This document shows positions 24,701 to 36,993 of a stretch of DNA of 64,000 nt, piece after piece. The notes below the pieces were generated by a model. It was given only the letters and a program-made list of their open reading frames with translations. It had not been told where the DNA came from and searched no databases. Each line of letters starts with the position of its first letter. The stretch's first letter is position 1. Location: assembly GCA_964247055.1 (NCBI GenBank), contig OZ176055.1:9486001-9550000 (forward strand), given 5' to 3'. The DNA comes from Paragordius varius (lineage: Eukaryota > Nematomorpha). Position numbers and translations under genes: made by a program.

Positions 24701-27700
24701 AGCAAATGTGATTTTAGTTGATTATTTTTATAATGATTTATGAGAGCAAAAAAAAACTATCCATTTAGCAGATGTAATAAAATTTAAATTATAAAAGTGG
24801 TTGTACGGAAGTATTTATCGTAGTTTTTTTACAAATTTGACTATTGATGTAAAAATATTCATAAAATTTTAAGAATTTAAAAAAAAGTGTGGTTTTATTA
24901 TGGTTTTAATTTAATATATTAATATTATAGGAGCGAAAAAACTATCCATTTAGTAGTTATAATAAAATTAGAAAGAGTGGACAATCGGGGTGATTGTAGT
25001 TTTTAAACAAAAAGTAATATATTCATAGATACAAAAATATTATTAAAGGGGTATATATTTATAATAATATGGCACTTTTTTAAAGTTTATTAAATATTTT
25101 AACTAAACTTACTATAGTAATAATTTTATTAGAGCAAAAATAATTATAAATTGCGTTAGTGGTCAAAATTTTGAAAGGATGGTATCCATTAAAAACGTTA
25201 GAGAAAAGTTTAATATTTTCAAAAAAAAATGTGTTGTCTAAGAAAAGTATGAATTTCAAGCGACATAAGTATATAGATTTAATAGATTTGTTTGAATATT
25301 GATATTAAATTCAAACAAGGAAAAAGCTATTTATGGAATTTAATTAATTTCGAATAATATATACCATTTACATATCAACTTAATCCTTGAACAATTCAAA
25401 TTCACCCTAAAATAAATTATCCTTTTAGAAATCGCCGATTATTTATATTTTTATAAAAAATAAAATATTGTTTAAAATTAAAATAATAGTGAAAAAATAA
25501 TAAACTATGCCATAAAGATATATTTCATGTTAATGATGAGTTATATAAGCCGAAAAACACATTATTTATTTTTAAGGTGAATCATTTGAATTGTTCAAGG
25601 GTGAAATTAAATTATAAATGGTATATAAATTATAGAGCTATATATAAATTTTTGAAGACCATAGTATGAAAGCGAATTAGTATATAAAAAATAACCGCAA
25701 TTAAAAATTTTGGCATAAATATTCCAATTTATGACTATAGACGTGTATGGCAAACACGACAAACATATTAAATTTGAACTTAATTAAAAGTTGGACAAAA
25801 AAGTTATTATAAGGCCTAATTAAAACATCATTAAGTCATATAAACACTAAAATTGTTGTATCAAAAAACCATATTTCCGCAGATATGCGCAGCATTGTTG
25901 ATAAATAAAAAAAATTAAAATCTCAAAAATATTTAAGAAAAAAACATTTTTTAGAGAAAAAAACTATAAATTAAACCGTGTGAAATTCCTAATGCCAATT
26001 GTAATAACAATTTCCATTTTGTAACCCAAAACAATGAATTAAGTTTAAAAAAAATAGGGTTTAAAAAGTATGTTTGTGCTTTTTCAAAAAATTTGTTTAA
26101 GAATTTTTATAAGATAAATTATTTCACTTTTTTTTTATTAAAAAGTTGAAATTACCTTATTTCCACCCTGATCCACATACCGTGCTGTGTTATTATAAAC
26201 TCTCAACATGGGTAATAAACCGTTAGAAACTCCATTGGTCCCTGCAATATAACTCCCTGAAGCACGTATGCAATGCACATTAAGGCCTATAAAAAATTTA
26301 ATATATAGGAAAAAAATTAGCAAAATTATAATAAAAAAGATATATATAGTAACTTTTTACTGGATCTTGACGAGAAAAAAGAGTAAATTATAAAATACAG
26401 ATTATAAAATAGGGATTGAATGTCTTTTTTTTAAAAAAAACTCTGAGAGATAGATAACAGCCCAAAGTTTGATAGACTTGAAATTATATTAAAGTACAAC
26501 TTTAATATGGTCTAAAATTGCAGTCCTCCCGTTTAAGTTTTTAATTTAATTTTAAAACAAAATTATAACAATCTTTTATAAATTAACATGGATAAAAAAA
26601 TGAAAAATATAAAAAACTCAAATTTTGCGCACAGGAAACGTCAGGAGTTATTTAAAAAATTACTAAATATAAAAGAAAAATGAAGTAAATATATAGTAAT
26701 ATGTAAATTAATAATAAAACAGTATAAATACCTATTCCACCCGCAGATTTGCTAATAAGGGCACATTGTTTAAGCGTATCGTAAATGCCTTCGATTGAAT
26801 CCTCTCTCATAGTGAGCAAAAAACAACTATAGCAATAAGGTAGAAATTTAAATTATAAAGACAAAATCCTAAAACTAAAAGACCAATATTTTTACAAAGA
26901 AAACAGTATTTATTAATTCTATAAAACCGATGAATTATAATCTTGAGTATGTTGCCAATTTACACCGTTATTCCTTATTGTGCTAATTTAAGGCAATAGA
27001 ATATACCATTTACAGTTTTTAAATCTTCCTTTCACAATTCAAATTCATCCTAAAATATTTATGTGTTTAAAAAAAACACCTATATTTTTTTATATTTTTA
27101 AAATATAAAATTTTGTTTAAAATTAATATAATACAGAAAAAATAATTAACTATGCCATTAAAATATATTTCGTTTTAATGATGAGTTATATTAGCCCGAA
27201 AACACATAATTTATTTTTAGGGTGAATTAAATTATAAATGGTAATTATAAGAATAAATTAGGGTTTTAATAATATCTTAAAAAGTTTTAGTTGTTTCTTT
27301 TAGTTGTTTCTTTTTAACTGTAATATCAATAAATAGATTTGGGAATAAAAAAATTTATCTAAAGGTATAATCGAATCAAATTGTTTTATAAAAATATACA
27401 AAAAAATAACCTTGATAATTGGGGCCTACATGTGCCCGAATTAAAGAGGGTAGGTGATGCGTGAGTAAAATATTTTCGAGACATAAGTTCATAAGTTTTT
27501 AACGCTGATTTAACATCAGAACCGTGGATGCCTATACTAACTCGCATAAGCATATGCTGAGGTCTTTCCACAACTTTCCCATTAATTTTAAGGAGGTAAG
27601 ATCGTTCTAATGTCTAAATAAAAAGGGTTTTTTTTATAAAAGTAATAAAAAAATATATTACATATTTATCTAAAAAACATACCTTAAAGCCAAAATAATT

Positions 27701-28311
27701 GTAACTATAATCACGGTCATAAACAATAGCTGAATCCAATGTTTCAGCATTGGCCTGAATAATTTGATATACAGAATGAGAGATCATAGGAGAAGGTAAA
27801 TTGTTTTTCGGATTTACATAATTGTACAAATCTGACATTGTTTCTACAAAGATATGAAAAAATATATAATAAACAACAAAGTTAATATAGCTTTTAAATC
27901 TAAATAATCGCTCAATTAAAAAGTAGTTTCAAAAAAATATTCGAAATTGTGGTATATAAAGTGGTTAAAATGCAATAAAATGAGTATGTTTTACGAGTAA
28001 AGCTTTTGTTAGTTTCCTTATGCAGATTTGATATGGCAATTCTCGCCGCTAAAATAGCATAATCTGGATGTTTGGTTGTCATGGTAGCGGCCGTTTCTGC
28101 AGCTAAATTATCCAATTCCATAGTTGTGACGCCTGGGTACAACCCATTAACCACTTTTTGGGTTATAAGGGAAGGAAAAAGATAATCCAAATCCAAACCA
28201 TAGCATAGCTTTGTTATCCGTGAGGTAATTTTATCAAACATGATGTCTTGTTGCAATCCATCTAAAAATCGGTTAAAAAATAGACAAAATACTTCGCTTG
28301 ATAACAAACAT
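18721..28311 (-). CDS. RRM1: ribonucleoside-diphosphate reductase large subunit
   Basis: Fifteen exons, 5' to 3': 28293-28311, 27995-28261, 27683-27843, 27411-27613, 26732-26826, 26156-26286, 24399-24640, 23566-23708, 22875-22933, 22430-22594, 21328-21552, 20716-20934, 20233-20328, 19460-19648, 18721-18999, giving 830 residues (human RRM1 792). Reduces ribonucleoside diphosphates to deoxy forms with the RRM2 radical subunit, in the cytosol. The start [17 protein letters not shown] matches human MHVIKRDGRQERVMFDK and opens the ATP-cone (about 1-90). Catalytic residues keep human numbering: C218 (PQLSSCFLL), N427/C429/E431 (SNLCTEI) and C444 (VAVCNLAS). The radical-path tyrosines are YY at 745-746 and the C-terminal redox pair is C825/C828 (ECLMCSG). 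The extra length lies in the Ser/Asn-rich linker before the tail. Intron 1 is 31 nt; the others are 69-1515 nt, several with MITEs. No breaks seen. Confidence 0.97.
19910..20187. mobile_element. MITE family B in RRM1 intron 13
   Basis: CAGTAAAAACTAAAATTATA at the left, CGTTTTGTCCGTATAATA and TTTTTTACTG at the right. It falls between the exon ending at 19648 side and the exon 20233-20328, ending about 45 bp from the latter. Confidence 0.78.
21900..22137. mobile_element. degenerate MITE family B remnant
   Basis: ACAGACAAAACTGAACAAAA at the left and TTTTGCCCGTATAATTTCAA with TTTTTAG at the right; the termini are eroded. In an RRM1 intron. Confidence 0.55.
22620..22854. mobile_element. MITE family B, left-truncated copy
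   Basis: Keeps AAAAGACAACCATAATTTCT and the right end ATTCAATTTTTACTG, but the left terminus is not recognisable. It fills most of the intron between RRM1 exons 22430-22594 and 22875-22933. Confidence 0.6.
23062..23337. mobile_element. MITE family A copy in RRM1 intron
   Basis: Left end TACCATTTAAAATTAAAATT with CACCC repeats, core AATAATGAGTTATATTAG, right-end AGGGTGAATTTGAATTG. The right terminus is not intact. Confidence 0.7.
25362..25623. mobile_element. MITE family A copy in RRM1 intron
   Basis: TACCATTTACATATCAACTT to AAATTATAAATGGTA, with TATA on both flanks. It lies in the 1.5 kb intron between the exons at 26156-26286 and 24399-24640. Confidence 0.75.
27004..27243. mobile_element. 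MITE family A, compact copy in RRM1 intron 4
   Basis: TACCATTTACAGTTTTTAAA to AAATTATAAATGGTA, 240 bp, with the ATGAGTTATATTAGCCCG core. Confidence 0.75.
28262..28292 (-). other. ultra-short intron, RRM1 intron 1 (31 nt)
   Basis: On the minus strand it starts GTATTTTG and ends GATTTTTAG, phase 1, with TTTAAC upstream of the acceptor as possible branch site. Removal joins MFVIKR to [11 protein letters not shown], which matches the family's start and supplies the only plausible initiator. The exon before it codes for six residues. Confidence 0.87.
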
Positions 28312-30170
28312 ACAAGTAAACAAGTAAACAAGTAAAGGGTGTAGCGTCGGAAGATCGTCGGCCACCTGCCGTCAAGGCAATCCCTACCCACCCGTAATGC
28401 ATTGAGCTTCAGAGCGGGGAAACACATCGGAGGTTGGGGTTGACGTTAGTATCTACATACATAAATAAATGCCTTCATGTTAGATGTGTTAATGGGAGTT
28501 AGTATAGTTAATAAGCTATATATATATATATATATTTTAAAAGAAATGTTAATATCGCCTGGTTAGGTAGGTAAAAGCAATATTTAAGTTTAAATAACCG
28601 TACAAACAGGGTTTGATTATTCCAGAAAGTAATGTCAAAGGTCTATGTCGGGTCAAATGTAGAGTTAATTTTAAGCTCTTATCTTTGGTGTGGAAGAGGA
28701 TCTTCTTTTGCTTCTAAATGAGTGTGGCCTTTAGGTAAACCAATTTTGGAGATCTTAGACATTACAAGCGTCAACGTTACCCCTTCGTGCGACCATGTTT
28801 CAGTTGTACCTTCAACTGGGACGCTAACCCGGGATAAGTGGTCGTTGAGCTTGGTCTGAGCTAAGTCTCAACTCCGACCAACAGAGATGTCGGAGATTGG
28901 TAACCAGCCCTGCTCAAATATCAGCGGCTCCAACATTGCTTCCCAGGACGTCGTCCCACAATAATTGGCTAATAGTCTACTCAGAGTCGCGTCTTGCATG
29001 CTTTATACATTCAGTGGTACATTTTGTTCGTGGGATATCTGTGGGAAGCAGTCTATATTCTTAACTAACTGTATAGGTGTTTACCATTCACAGAGGGTGT
29101 TGTAAATATTACATGAATACTAACTGACTTTAACAGAGCGTTGTAAAATAAAAATTTATACCTTAAATACATGAATACTAACTGACATTAACAGAGCGTT
29201 GTAAAATAAAATTTATACCTTAATTACATATATACTAACTGACATTAACACAGCGTTGTAAAATAAAAATTTATAACTTAATTACATCAATACAGACATT
29301 AACAAAGCGTTGTAAAATAAAATTTATACCTTAATTACACCAATACTAACTGACATTAACAGAGCGTTGTAAAATAAAAATTTATAACTTAATTACATCA
29401 ATACAGACATTAACAAAGCGTTGTAAAATAAAAATTTATACCTTAATTACACCAATACTAACTGACATTAACAGAGCGTTGTAAAATAAAAATTTATACC
29501 TTAATTACACCAATACTAACTGACATTAACAGAGCGTTGTAAAATAAAAATTTATACCTTAATTACATCAATACTAACTGACATTAACAGAGCGTTGTAA
29601 AATAAAAATTTATACCTTAATTACACCAATACTAACTGACATTAACAGAGCGTTGTAAAATAAAAATTTATACCTTAATTACATCAATACTAACTGACAT
29701 TAACAGAGCGTTGTAAAATAAAATTTATACCTTATCCAGCAGTGGGAATTAACCTTAAAATACTACCGACTTCGCAATAGTACCATCCAATCTGGAGGAG
29801 CAAAGTATCCGGTTCAAAGAGAGTTGAATATTGGTAATCAGTCCTCAAATATCAGCGGTTCCGATGTCATCGTCATATAGCTGGGAAGTTTTGCGTGGGT
29901 TTCCAACGAGATAGGATTAGTAACTCCGGCGCGTTTTCTCGTTGAGCTTAAAAGTGATCGAGGTTTTCGGGGTATAATCGTAATCGCGTTCATCAGCGCA
30001 GCTTCAAAAGCTCAGTTGGCCACAGTTATTGAAGTTTCGGTAAATTTTAAAGATCGGAGTCATTAAATATTTACAGTCATTGTTCGATTCTAGCCTGGGG
30101 AGGATGTTGCGTCAGCCGGTGCCATACATCAAAAAGTCCTAACAAACATATCGGAGCTTGCCGCCTTTAT
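28312..30170. other. GC-richer block upstream of RRM1
   Basis: This block has many CpG and GC-rich words in an otherwise AT-rich window. Directly before the RRM1 start come three tandem copies of the 8-mer ACAAGTAA (28312-28335). Two diverged direct repeats read ATTGGTAACCAGCCCTGCTC at 28895-28914 and ATTGGTAATCAGTCCTC at 29830-29846, both followed by AAATATCAGCGG. CCAGCAGTGGGAATT near 29736 recalls LINE 3' regions. There is no convincing coding frame. It may be an old dispersed element, or partly the RRM1 promoter. Confidence 0.5.
29096..29725. repeat. 58-bp minisatellite, about 11 units
   Basis: Each unit contains ACAGAGCGTTGTAAAATAAA, then AATTTATACCTTAATTACA and CAATACTAACTGACATTA. GCGTTGTAAAATAAA recurs eleven times from about 29139 to 29707, mostly 57-58 bp apart, with two shorter units that lack the CTAACTGA part (near 29280-29310 and 29400-29420). 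Units are nearly identical, so the array is young. Confidence 0.92.
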
Positions 30171-30899
30171 AAGCGAATGAACCAAAGATGTATGATAATA
30201 TAAAAAGTGAGTGATAAATCACCATTATAATTTATTGGTATAAGAGTTTTAGTCAAGAAATAGCAAGAAAATAAATTAGGGTTTAATTGATTATATAGAA
30301 AAAAATTAGGGGACTAGATATAGCTGGTTTTGTGGATCTCAGTATACTGTAAAAAAAAACATTTTTTTTATTTATTTTATTTTTTTTATTTTGCAAAACA
30401 GCGTCTCACATCACCCACCATTGTAAGTTAGACAAAAATTGAAAATGAAGTTTCGCAGTGATTTGATTATAAAAAAACATTTTTATATAGCTTGAAGCCA
30501 AATTTAGGAAAGAGTAGATAGATATATCAGGATTATCATTGTGCTTTTGATTTTGGCCCTTACGAGTAAAGAAAAATTATTATCACATTTGTGGTAACTG
30601 CTCCAAATCGGAAAATGGCCAATATCCCGATATTTTATTTAAAAAATTTATTTAGTGAAAGCCAAATGCTTATTTCCAAAAAAATAGAGTAAAAGTAAAA
30701 CAGATTTTATAAAAATTTGGTTTTTTGTGAGCTCAGGAATTCTCGATTTTTTGCCAATTTAAAATAAATTAGTTTTGTAAAGCGCAAATATACTCAAACT
30801 GCCTAAATAAATTAAATTATATGCATTTAAATATCAATCAAAAATATTTTAAAAATAACATATTTTTAAATTAATTTTTAGCAAAATTTTGTTCCTACT
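30171..30899. other. intergenic, nothing recognised
   Basis: AT-rich sequence leading into the satellite-like region. No exon or element seen. Confidence 0.5.
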
Positions 30900-32760
30900 T
30901 TATACGAAAAAGGGACAATAAAATGATCCATTTATGTGGATTATTTCGAAACATTTACGAATTTACCTTTTTATGGGTAATATTTAAAGCCTTTATTGAA
31001 CTCGTATGACTTCTTAAGTTTTTTAAAAATTAGCTCCAAAGCCACGCCATTTTTGTATGGCCCCTACCCATAGGCCTTTATAGAAAAGCGCTAAGTTAAA
31101 TTTTTGCCTTTTAGGGAAGTTTGGAATCATCAAGAGACTATCGTCTCATGAGTTATTCGAAAAAATACCTCAATACTAAATAATTGTTATATAGTGGCGT
31201 ATTTTTAGGGCCTAAAGGCCCCAAATTAACAGCTAATAAAAAAAGACCTGACCCTATATTTTTCCTAGTTACCGGTAATATTTCGAACTTTAAAGCCAAT
31301 GGCATAAGTTTTAAATTGTTCCAAAACAACGCAAGTTCTATATAGTGGCACAGTTTTCGGCGGGTAGCTTCTTACCCAGAGGCAGGGTTAAAAAAGCCTC
31401 GGGAAATATTTTTGTCTTTATGTGGGGAATATCTAGAATTATCATGGATTCCATATGTTATTATAAGTTCCTAGAATTATTGTTTCAAAACCAAAAAATT
31501 ATTCTATGGCGGTGAATATTTCAGGGCGTAAAACTTTTCTTAGCGACTCATTGATATAACCACCTATACTAAAATATTTTTTAGGGGTAATAAATATTTT
31601 AGGCCCTTATTGAACCCACATAGTCTCATAAGTTTTCTGAAATTTGGCTCCAAAGGCATGCTGTATCGATATAGTGACGCATTTTTACGCGGTTAGCCCC
31701 CTACCCAGAACCTATTTAACCGCTAATTTAAAAAAACCGCTCGACTTAAATTTTTGTCTTTTTACGGGTAATATTTCAAGCCCTTATAAAACTTATATGT
31801 CTTGATCTGAATTAACTCCTAAACAACGCAATTTTGGTATGGTGGCACAGTTTAAGGCGGGTAGCTCCCTACCAGAGGCCAATATAAAAACGACTTTTGA
31901 TAATATTTTTTTTCTTTATATGGGAATACCTGGAATCATCATTCAGTCCATATGCTCTAATAGTTTATGGAAGAATTGCTTCATAATTAAATAATAATTC
32001 AATGATACCGGATTTTTTAGGGCTGAAATGGCCTATCTAACCGCTAATTTAAAAAAACCGCTTGGCTAAATTTTTGCCTGTTAAAGGGAATACCTGAAAT
32101 CATGATTGATTCCATATGCTCTAATTAGTTTTTGGAAAATTGCCTCGAAATTTAAAAATTATTCTATGGCGGCGCATTTTTCAGGGCGTAAAGGGCCTAA
32201 TTAACGGCTAATTATAAAACATCGCATGATCCAAATTTTTGCCTTGTTGCGGGTAACATTTAAACAGCCATCGAACACATATGGCCTGCCCCAAAGGCAC
32301 GCTATTTCGATATGACGGGTCAGTTTTCAGCGCCTATATCCTTACCCAGCAGCTATAATCAAGGAAACGCTTAACTAAAATGTTTGCCTTTTAACAGGGA
32401 TTACCTGGAATCAATATTGAATTTTTACGGTCTCAACCTTGGGCGAAAAATAGTTTCAAAAATTTTTTTTGCACTTAATTTTTTGAAAAAAATGGCATTT
32501 TACGGGGGGGGGGGGGCGGTAAAAGGAGGGCCTAAATTAAAAAAGCGAGCCGATCATGTTCGGCACAATCGAAAATAAGTTTCAAAAATCATATTTGAAA
32601 TCGAAAGGTCGAACACGTTTTCCGGAAAATTGTCTCAAAAACACGATTTTTGTAGATTTTTTCTTTAAAAAAAACCGTTTTTTACACGGGGTGGACCCGA
32701 ACAGGGGGCCTAATTTAGAAAAGGATCGAAGCTATTGTCGACACATTCATTAATGATTAT
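30900..32760. repeat. degenerate satellite, period about 150-170 bp
   Basis: A motif of the type AAATTTTTGCCTTTT plus GGGTAATA recurs near 30969, 31105, 31258, 31408, 31577, 31748, 31905, 32072, 32238 and 32380. Between them recur CATATG(T/C)TCTAAT-like, ATTCTATGGCGGCGCATTTT-like and ATTTAAAAAAACCGCT-like words. Copies are strongly diverged, so the array is old. A G-run occurs near 32505-32517. Open frames within it are by-products. Confidence 0.72.
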
Positions 32761-34320
32761 ATTTTTGTGATATTTGAATTTGAATGGGTCTACCGGTTTT
32801 GCGGAAACAGATCACAAGTCACCACTTTCCATTTTTATAAATATATAGATTCCGATAATGCTAAACATTTTTGTCGCTTTAAATTTTAAATTTAAAGTTC
32901 GGTTTTAGGAGAATTTTGGTAAATACTATTATTTGATAAATTTAAGACAAACAAATCAAATTATAATTTTATTATATCATAAAGTGTTCTTATACCGTTC
33001 TCATCATGCCTGCAAATACTAGGAAGCACGCAATAAAATATCGCTAAATATTAAATTTAGATAAGTTTACATTTTTTATAAATATTTTTAGTCGATATAA
33101 AAATTTACCATTTTCGAATTTATCGCAATGTCGGCATATAAACGTAGCTTATTTTGGAAGAACAAAAAATTTTTTAGCTGAGCCCACATCTCAATATCAT
33201 ATTGAGTTTTTTGTATACAGTTTTTTAGTGATATTTTTTGGAATAAAGTAGGTTTTCAAGTATTTAAAAAATGTGTGCGAATTTGCTATACTTTAATATG
33301 GAGCACTTAGCACAAAAACATAAATGACTTTCTTATATTTCATGTAAGGGTCATCCAAAAGCAAAATGAAATTCATGATTCATTTAGCTATAGAATGTAC
33401 ATTGTGGTATTCTCAGTGCATTGGTGAAATATTTAAAAAAAATTTTTATACTCCAATAGAGTTATATGATCCAAAAACCTGTTTCAGATCCATTAATTTT
33501 ATATTTTTAGGCGAGGCGTGCTTAGCTGCCGAGCTTCAGAAAAATAGTTGAACTATTCGTATAAAATTTAAATCCATATATGAAAATGAAATCCCCGACT
33601 TTCGGACACATGCCTTACATTCAGAACTTTTAATTTTAAAATCGTATGTTTAAATGGCTTGGGGCTGAGTCAGGGTATTCAAACAATGGCTAAAACACCC
33701 TCGGAGCCTCTGCATCAAATTTTTTTATATTTTTGAATTGCGTATCCGTTGTTCGGAATATTGCTTCAAATAATATTCAAAAATCACTATATTTACTCGA
33801 GAGTGGACTAAACTGATAAATTTTAAAACGATTCGTCCTACAGAACATTTAATAAATAAAAATTTACTATTAAGCAATATGCCTACATTTTTTCCGGATA
33901 GTCCTGCAGAAAATTCTTAAGACACCTCCTAATTTCAAAAGCAATTGAAAAAATATCTCATTCACCTTGTCGCACTTATTAAAATTCAAAAAATGGATTA
34001 TTAATATTAGATGATTTCCAAAATATTTCTTAAAGACATTAATAAAACATTATTATTTAAAAAGTGGATTAATGAGCTTAGTCCAATCGGCATCACGAAA
34101 AAAGAAATTGTTTTACATATCATTAAAATATAATATAAACTACAATATAGAAATTAAAACTAAATTTTTAATTTTAGATGTGGGTTCCAAAGGTCTTTCC
34201 CCCTGTCTTAATAAAAAAATGCAAAAATGCCTTGCTTGCGCTATCAGAATTATGAATATATGCTAAATATTACACTGTGTGCAAAAATATTTTTAACACT
34301 ATGTACAATACAACCATTTT
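32761..34320. other. intergenic, nothing recognised
   Basis: AT-rich DNA between the satellite and an inverted-repeat element. Short open frames here have no protein-like content. Confidence 0.5.
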
Positions 34321-34864
34321 AGTCCTTCGATTCAAATTGGGGTAGTTAAATACCCCAGGCATGTTTAAAATTAAATTCCTCAAAAAATATGGAAGGAATC
34401 GCAACCATGGCAAAATCTTGCACTTATATAACATTAATAAACCGAAATATATAAAAAAATTTATTCAAAAATACGTGATATTACTTATTTTAAGCTAAAA
34501 CCGAAAAGTTAATTACAACCAGACATGCGTGCAATGGAAAAATTGAAAAATAATACAAAATAAACAGCTTTTTCTATTTCTATCAATGTTAGATGTAATT
34601 TAAAAAAATACCTTTAATTATACCCTTAAAATAAATTAAGACGAGATTTTGCAAAAATTTTCTAAAATAAAAACATCGAAGTAGTTTAACATGGAACTTT
34701 TTTTTCAAAACAAAATTTTATTTAAATATTTTAGCATATTCATATAATTTTTATTAGAATAAAAGCATAAATTTAAATTTGGACCGTTTCCTTTAGTAGT
34801 TTTTTAAAAATCCTAACTTAAATTTAGTCTGGGGTATTTAGATACCCCAATTTGAATCGAACTG
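34321..34864. mobile_element. inverted-repeat element (family E), 544 bp
   Basis: Left end TTCGATTCAAATTGGGGTAG then TTAAATACCCCAG; right end is its complement, CTGGGGTATTTAGATACCCC then AATTTGAATCGAACTG. About 34 bp of near-perfect terminal inverted repeat, each arm itself holding a GGGGTA/TACCCC palindrome. The interior is AT-rich and non-coding. One copy only in this window. Confidence 0.68.
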
Positions 34865-36993
34865 TTAACAAAATAATTTTTTTTCATAGCTTATCCTCAG
34901 CGTATTTTTAAATTTTTTTATTTGTTTACGACCTATTTTTTAAATATTAAGAGAAAATCGAAAGCAGACAAAATGATATAATAATGGATAATTAGGGATT
35001 TTAAAAAAATAATGATAAAAGTTGAGGTATCATGGTTTATTAATAGAGAGATAATTTTAATATATAAATGGCCTAAAATTATATAGTTTAGGGTCTATAA
35101 AATGTCAGTTTAAAATATGGCGTTTTTAAAAAAAATTTTTTACATCACCATAAATTATTATTTTTAATTATTTACTAGAACTCACTATTAAAATCTTAAC
35201 ATTCATATTTTATTCAGTAAAAAAATTGGTATATCAAAATAAAATTAAAAATATAGGAGAAAGAATATATCTTTGTAAATTCTGCCAACGGAATAAACAA
35301 ATTAAAACATATAGTAAATATATTGTTGTAGTAATTTTACAATCATATGATTGAAATGTAATAAAAATATGTTAAATTTTAATATTATTAATGTGGCACG
35401 CCGATTCTTGGACTAATTAATGCGGATCGAGAAGCAATTTTTGCTGGACAGCTCTGATCTAATATTGTATAAACATCTTCCCATTATATTTGCAACTGAA
35501 CTCCAAACAAAATAAGTAGTGTGGTAAAATAATGGACAGTGTTTAAGTTTCATCATTCCAAAAATTATTACCAGGTTCACAATTTAGAACTCTATATATT
35601 AAATAAGATACGTGCCAGTGAGTTAGAAAAATTCAATAAATGCATATTGTATTTATTGTTTATCATTTTGTGCCTTATTTCATAAATTTTGCTGAAAATG
35701 ATCAAAATGTTTCCATAAAATTTGAATTGGGTGGCAAAAAACTGTTACATTCATAAGCAAAAGACTTGACTTAAGTGTTTTATTTATCACCGATCTTCAA
35801 GTGTACACTTGCTGGCTTAAGTAATCTTGCTCAACTTGCCACGCTTGGCTTACAAGTCAAGTGCGACTTTTTTATCACCCCACCCTATAAATAATACAAA
35901 TTTTTTAATATCTAAGTTGTATGAGGTAATTTTCAACAAATTGCGATATAAATTTTTAAGTAAATATTCGTTTTTTCGATAAATTTTTTTATTGCTTTCA
36001 TCATTTATCAATATTAAAATTTATTTATACATGATTTTTTATTACTTAAAATAATCTTTGTCAAATGAAATCAAAATTTAGCATATACGTAAATTTTAAA
36101 TGCGCAATCTCAGCATTTTGAGTTTTCAGAGAAGCCCCTATGACTTAATGAGCCCACGTGTATCTAAATTTCATAAAAAGATTTTTATGTTTAAATATAA
36201 TTTATGATATATAATAAATGAAACATTTAGTTTTCGCCAAAAAATTTTTTTTACTAAAATGCTCGCTATTTTGCGATTTTCTCGACTAAAGTGTAACCTT
36301 TTTAAATCAGTCGTAAAGCCTAAAACCAAAATGACTTTGAGGATTCTGAGACATTCGTTTCTAAGAATATATATTTCATCATGTCATATATTTGTATGTA
36401 CTTGCATATATATAAATATTTTCGGTGTAAAAAAAGCATTTGATATTTAATGGCGCGACTCGGATTAATGCATAAAATTAGCATATAAGCGCAAAATTTT
36501 GCAATGGTTTGAATTTATTCTATCTTATATTACTTTGAAAAGTTAATTAAAAGGTCTAAAAATTTAGAGGCATTACATATAAAATTGAACCAAAAATTTT
36601 TAAAAAATAAAAAAATATTTGCCAACATCTCCAAATGTGTGGCTATTTGTTTTAACTTTAAATGTTCCCAATTTAAATTATTTAATTACTTTACAATACC
36701 AGGATAGTCCAACAAAAAAAACTTCTCGGGCCGCATTTAATAAAAATCCGACGGGTCGCATTTGCAGAATATATATGGATATTTTAGTTTCAACCATAAT
36801 AATACCAAACCCACTGTTCTTTTAAAAAATTATGCTAGTTCATTGCCGAAATTTGAAAAAATTTGTCCAAAAAATATATTTAACATATATAAAAATCTAT
36901 ACTCGAAAATTAATTTTACCTAATGATTATATGACACTATTAAATGATCTTATGGAGAATATTTTTCATCCCTGGATTTAAAATGAATTTGTA
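34865..36993. other. intergenic, upstream of the CDF gene
   Basis: AT-rich, with dispersed repeat D copy 3 near its end. No exon recognised. Confidence 0.5.
36701..36797 (+). repeat. dispersed repeat D, copy 3
   Basis: AGGATAGTCCAACAAAAAAA, CTCGGGCCGCATTTAATAAA, ACGGGTCGCATTTGCAGAAT and the trailing ATTTTAGTTTCAACC match copies 1 and 2. It ends about 200 bp before the CDF start. Confidence 0.62.

Noticed and set aside
28312-28427. Upstream extension of the RRM1 exon-2 frame as an N-terminus
   Set aside because: It runs through the 31-nt intron and repeat-like DNA. The spliced start MFVIKRNG matches the family instead.
29096-29725. CRISPR-like array
   Set aside because: The 58-bp units are directly adjacent with no unique spacers; it is a minisatellite in a eukaryotic genome.
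32384-32753. Two overlapping plus-strand open frames
   Set aside because: They lie inside the degenerate satellite and a G-run, and show no protein-like content.
33366-33551. 61-codon plus-strand open frame in the intergenic region
   Set aside because: No motif, AT-driven composition and no neighbouring exon; chance open frame.
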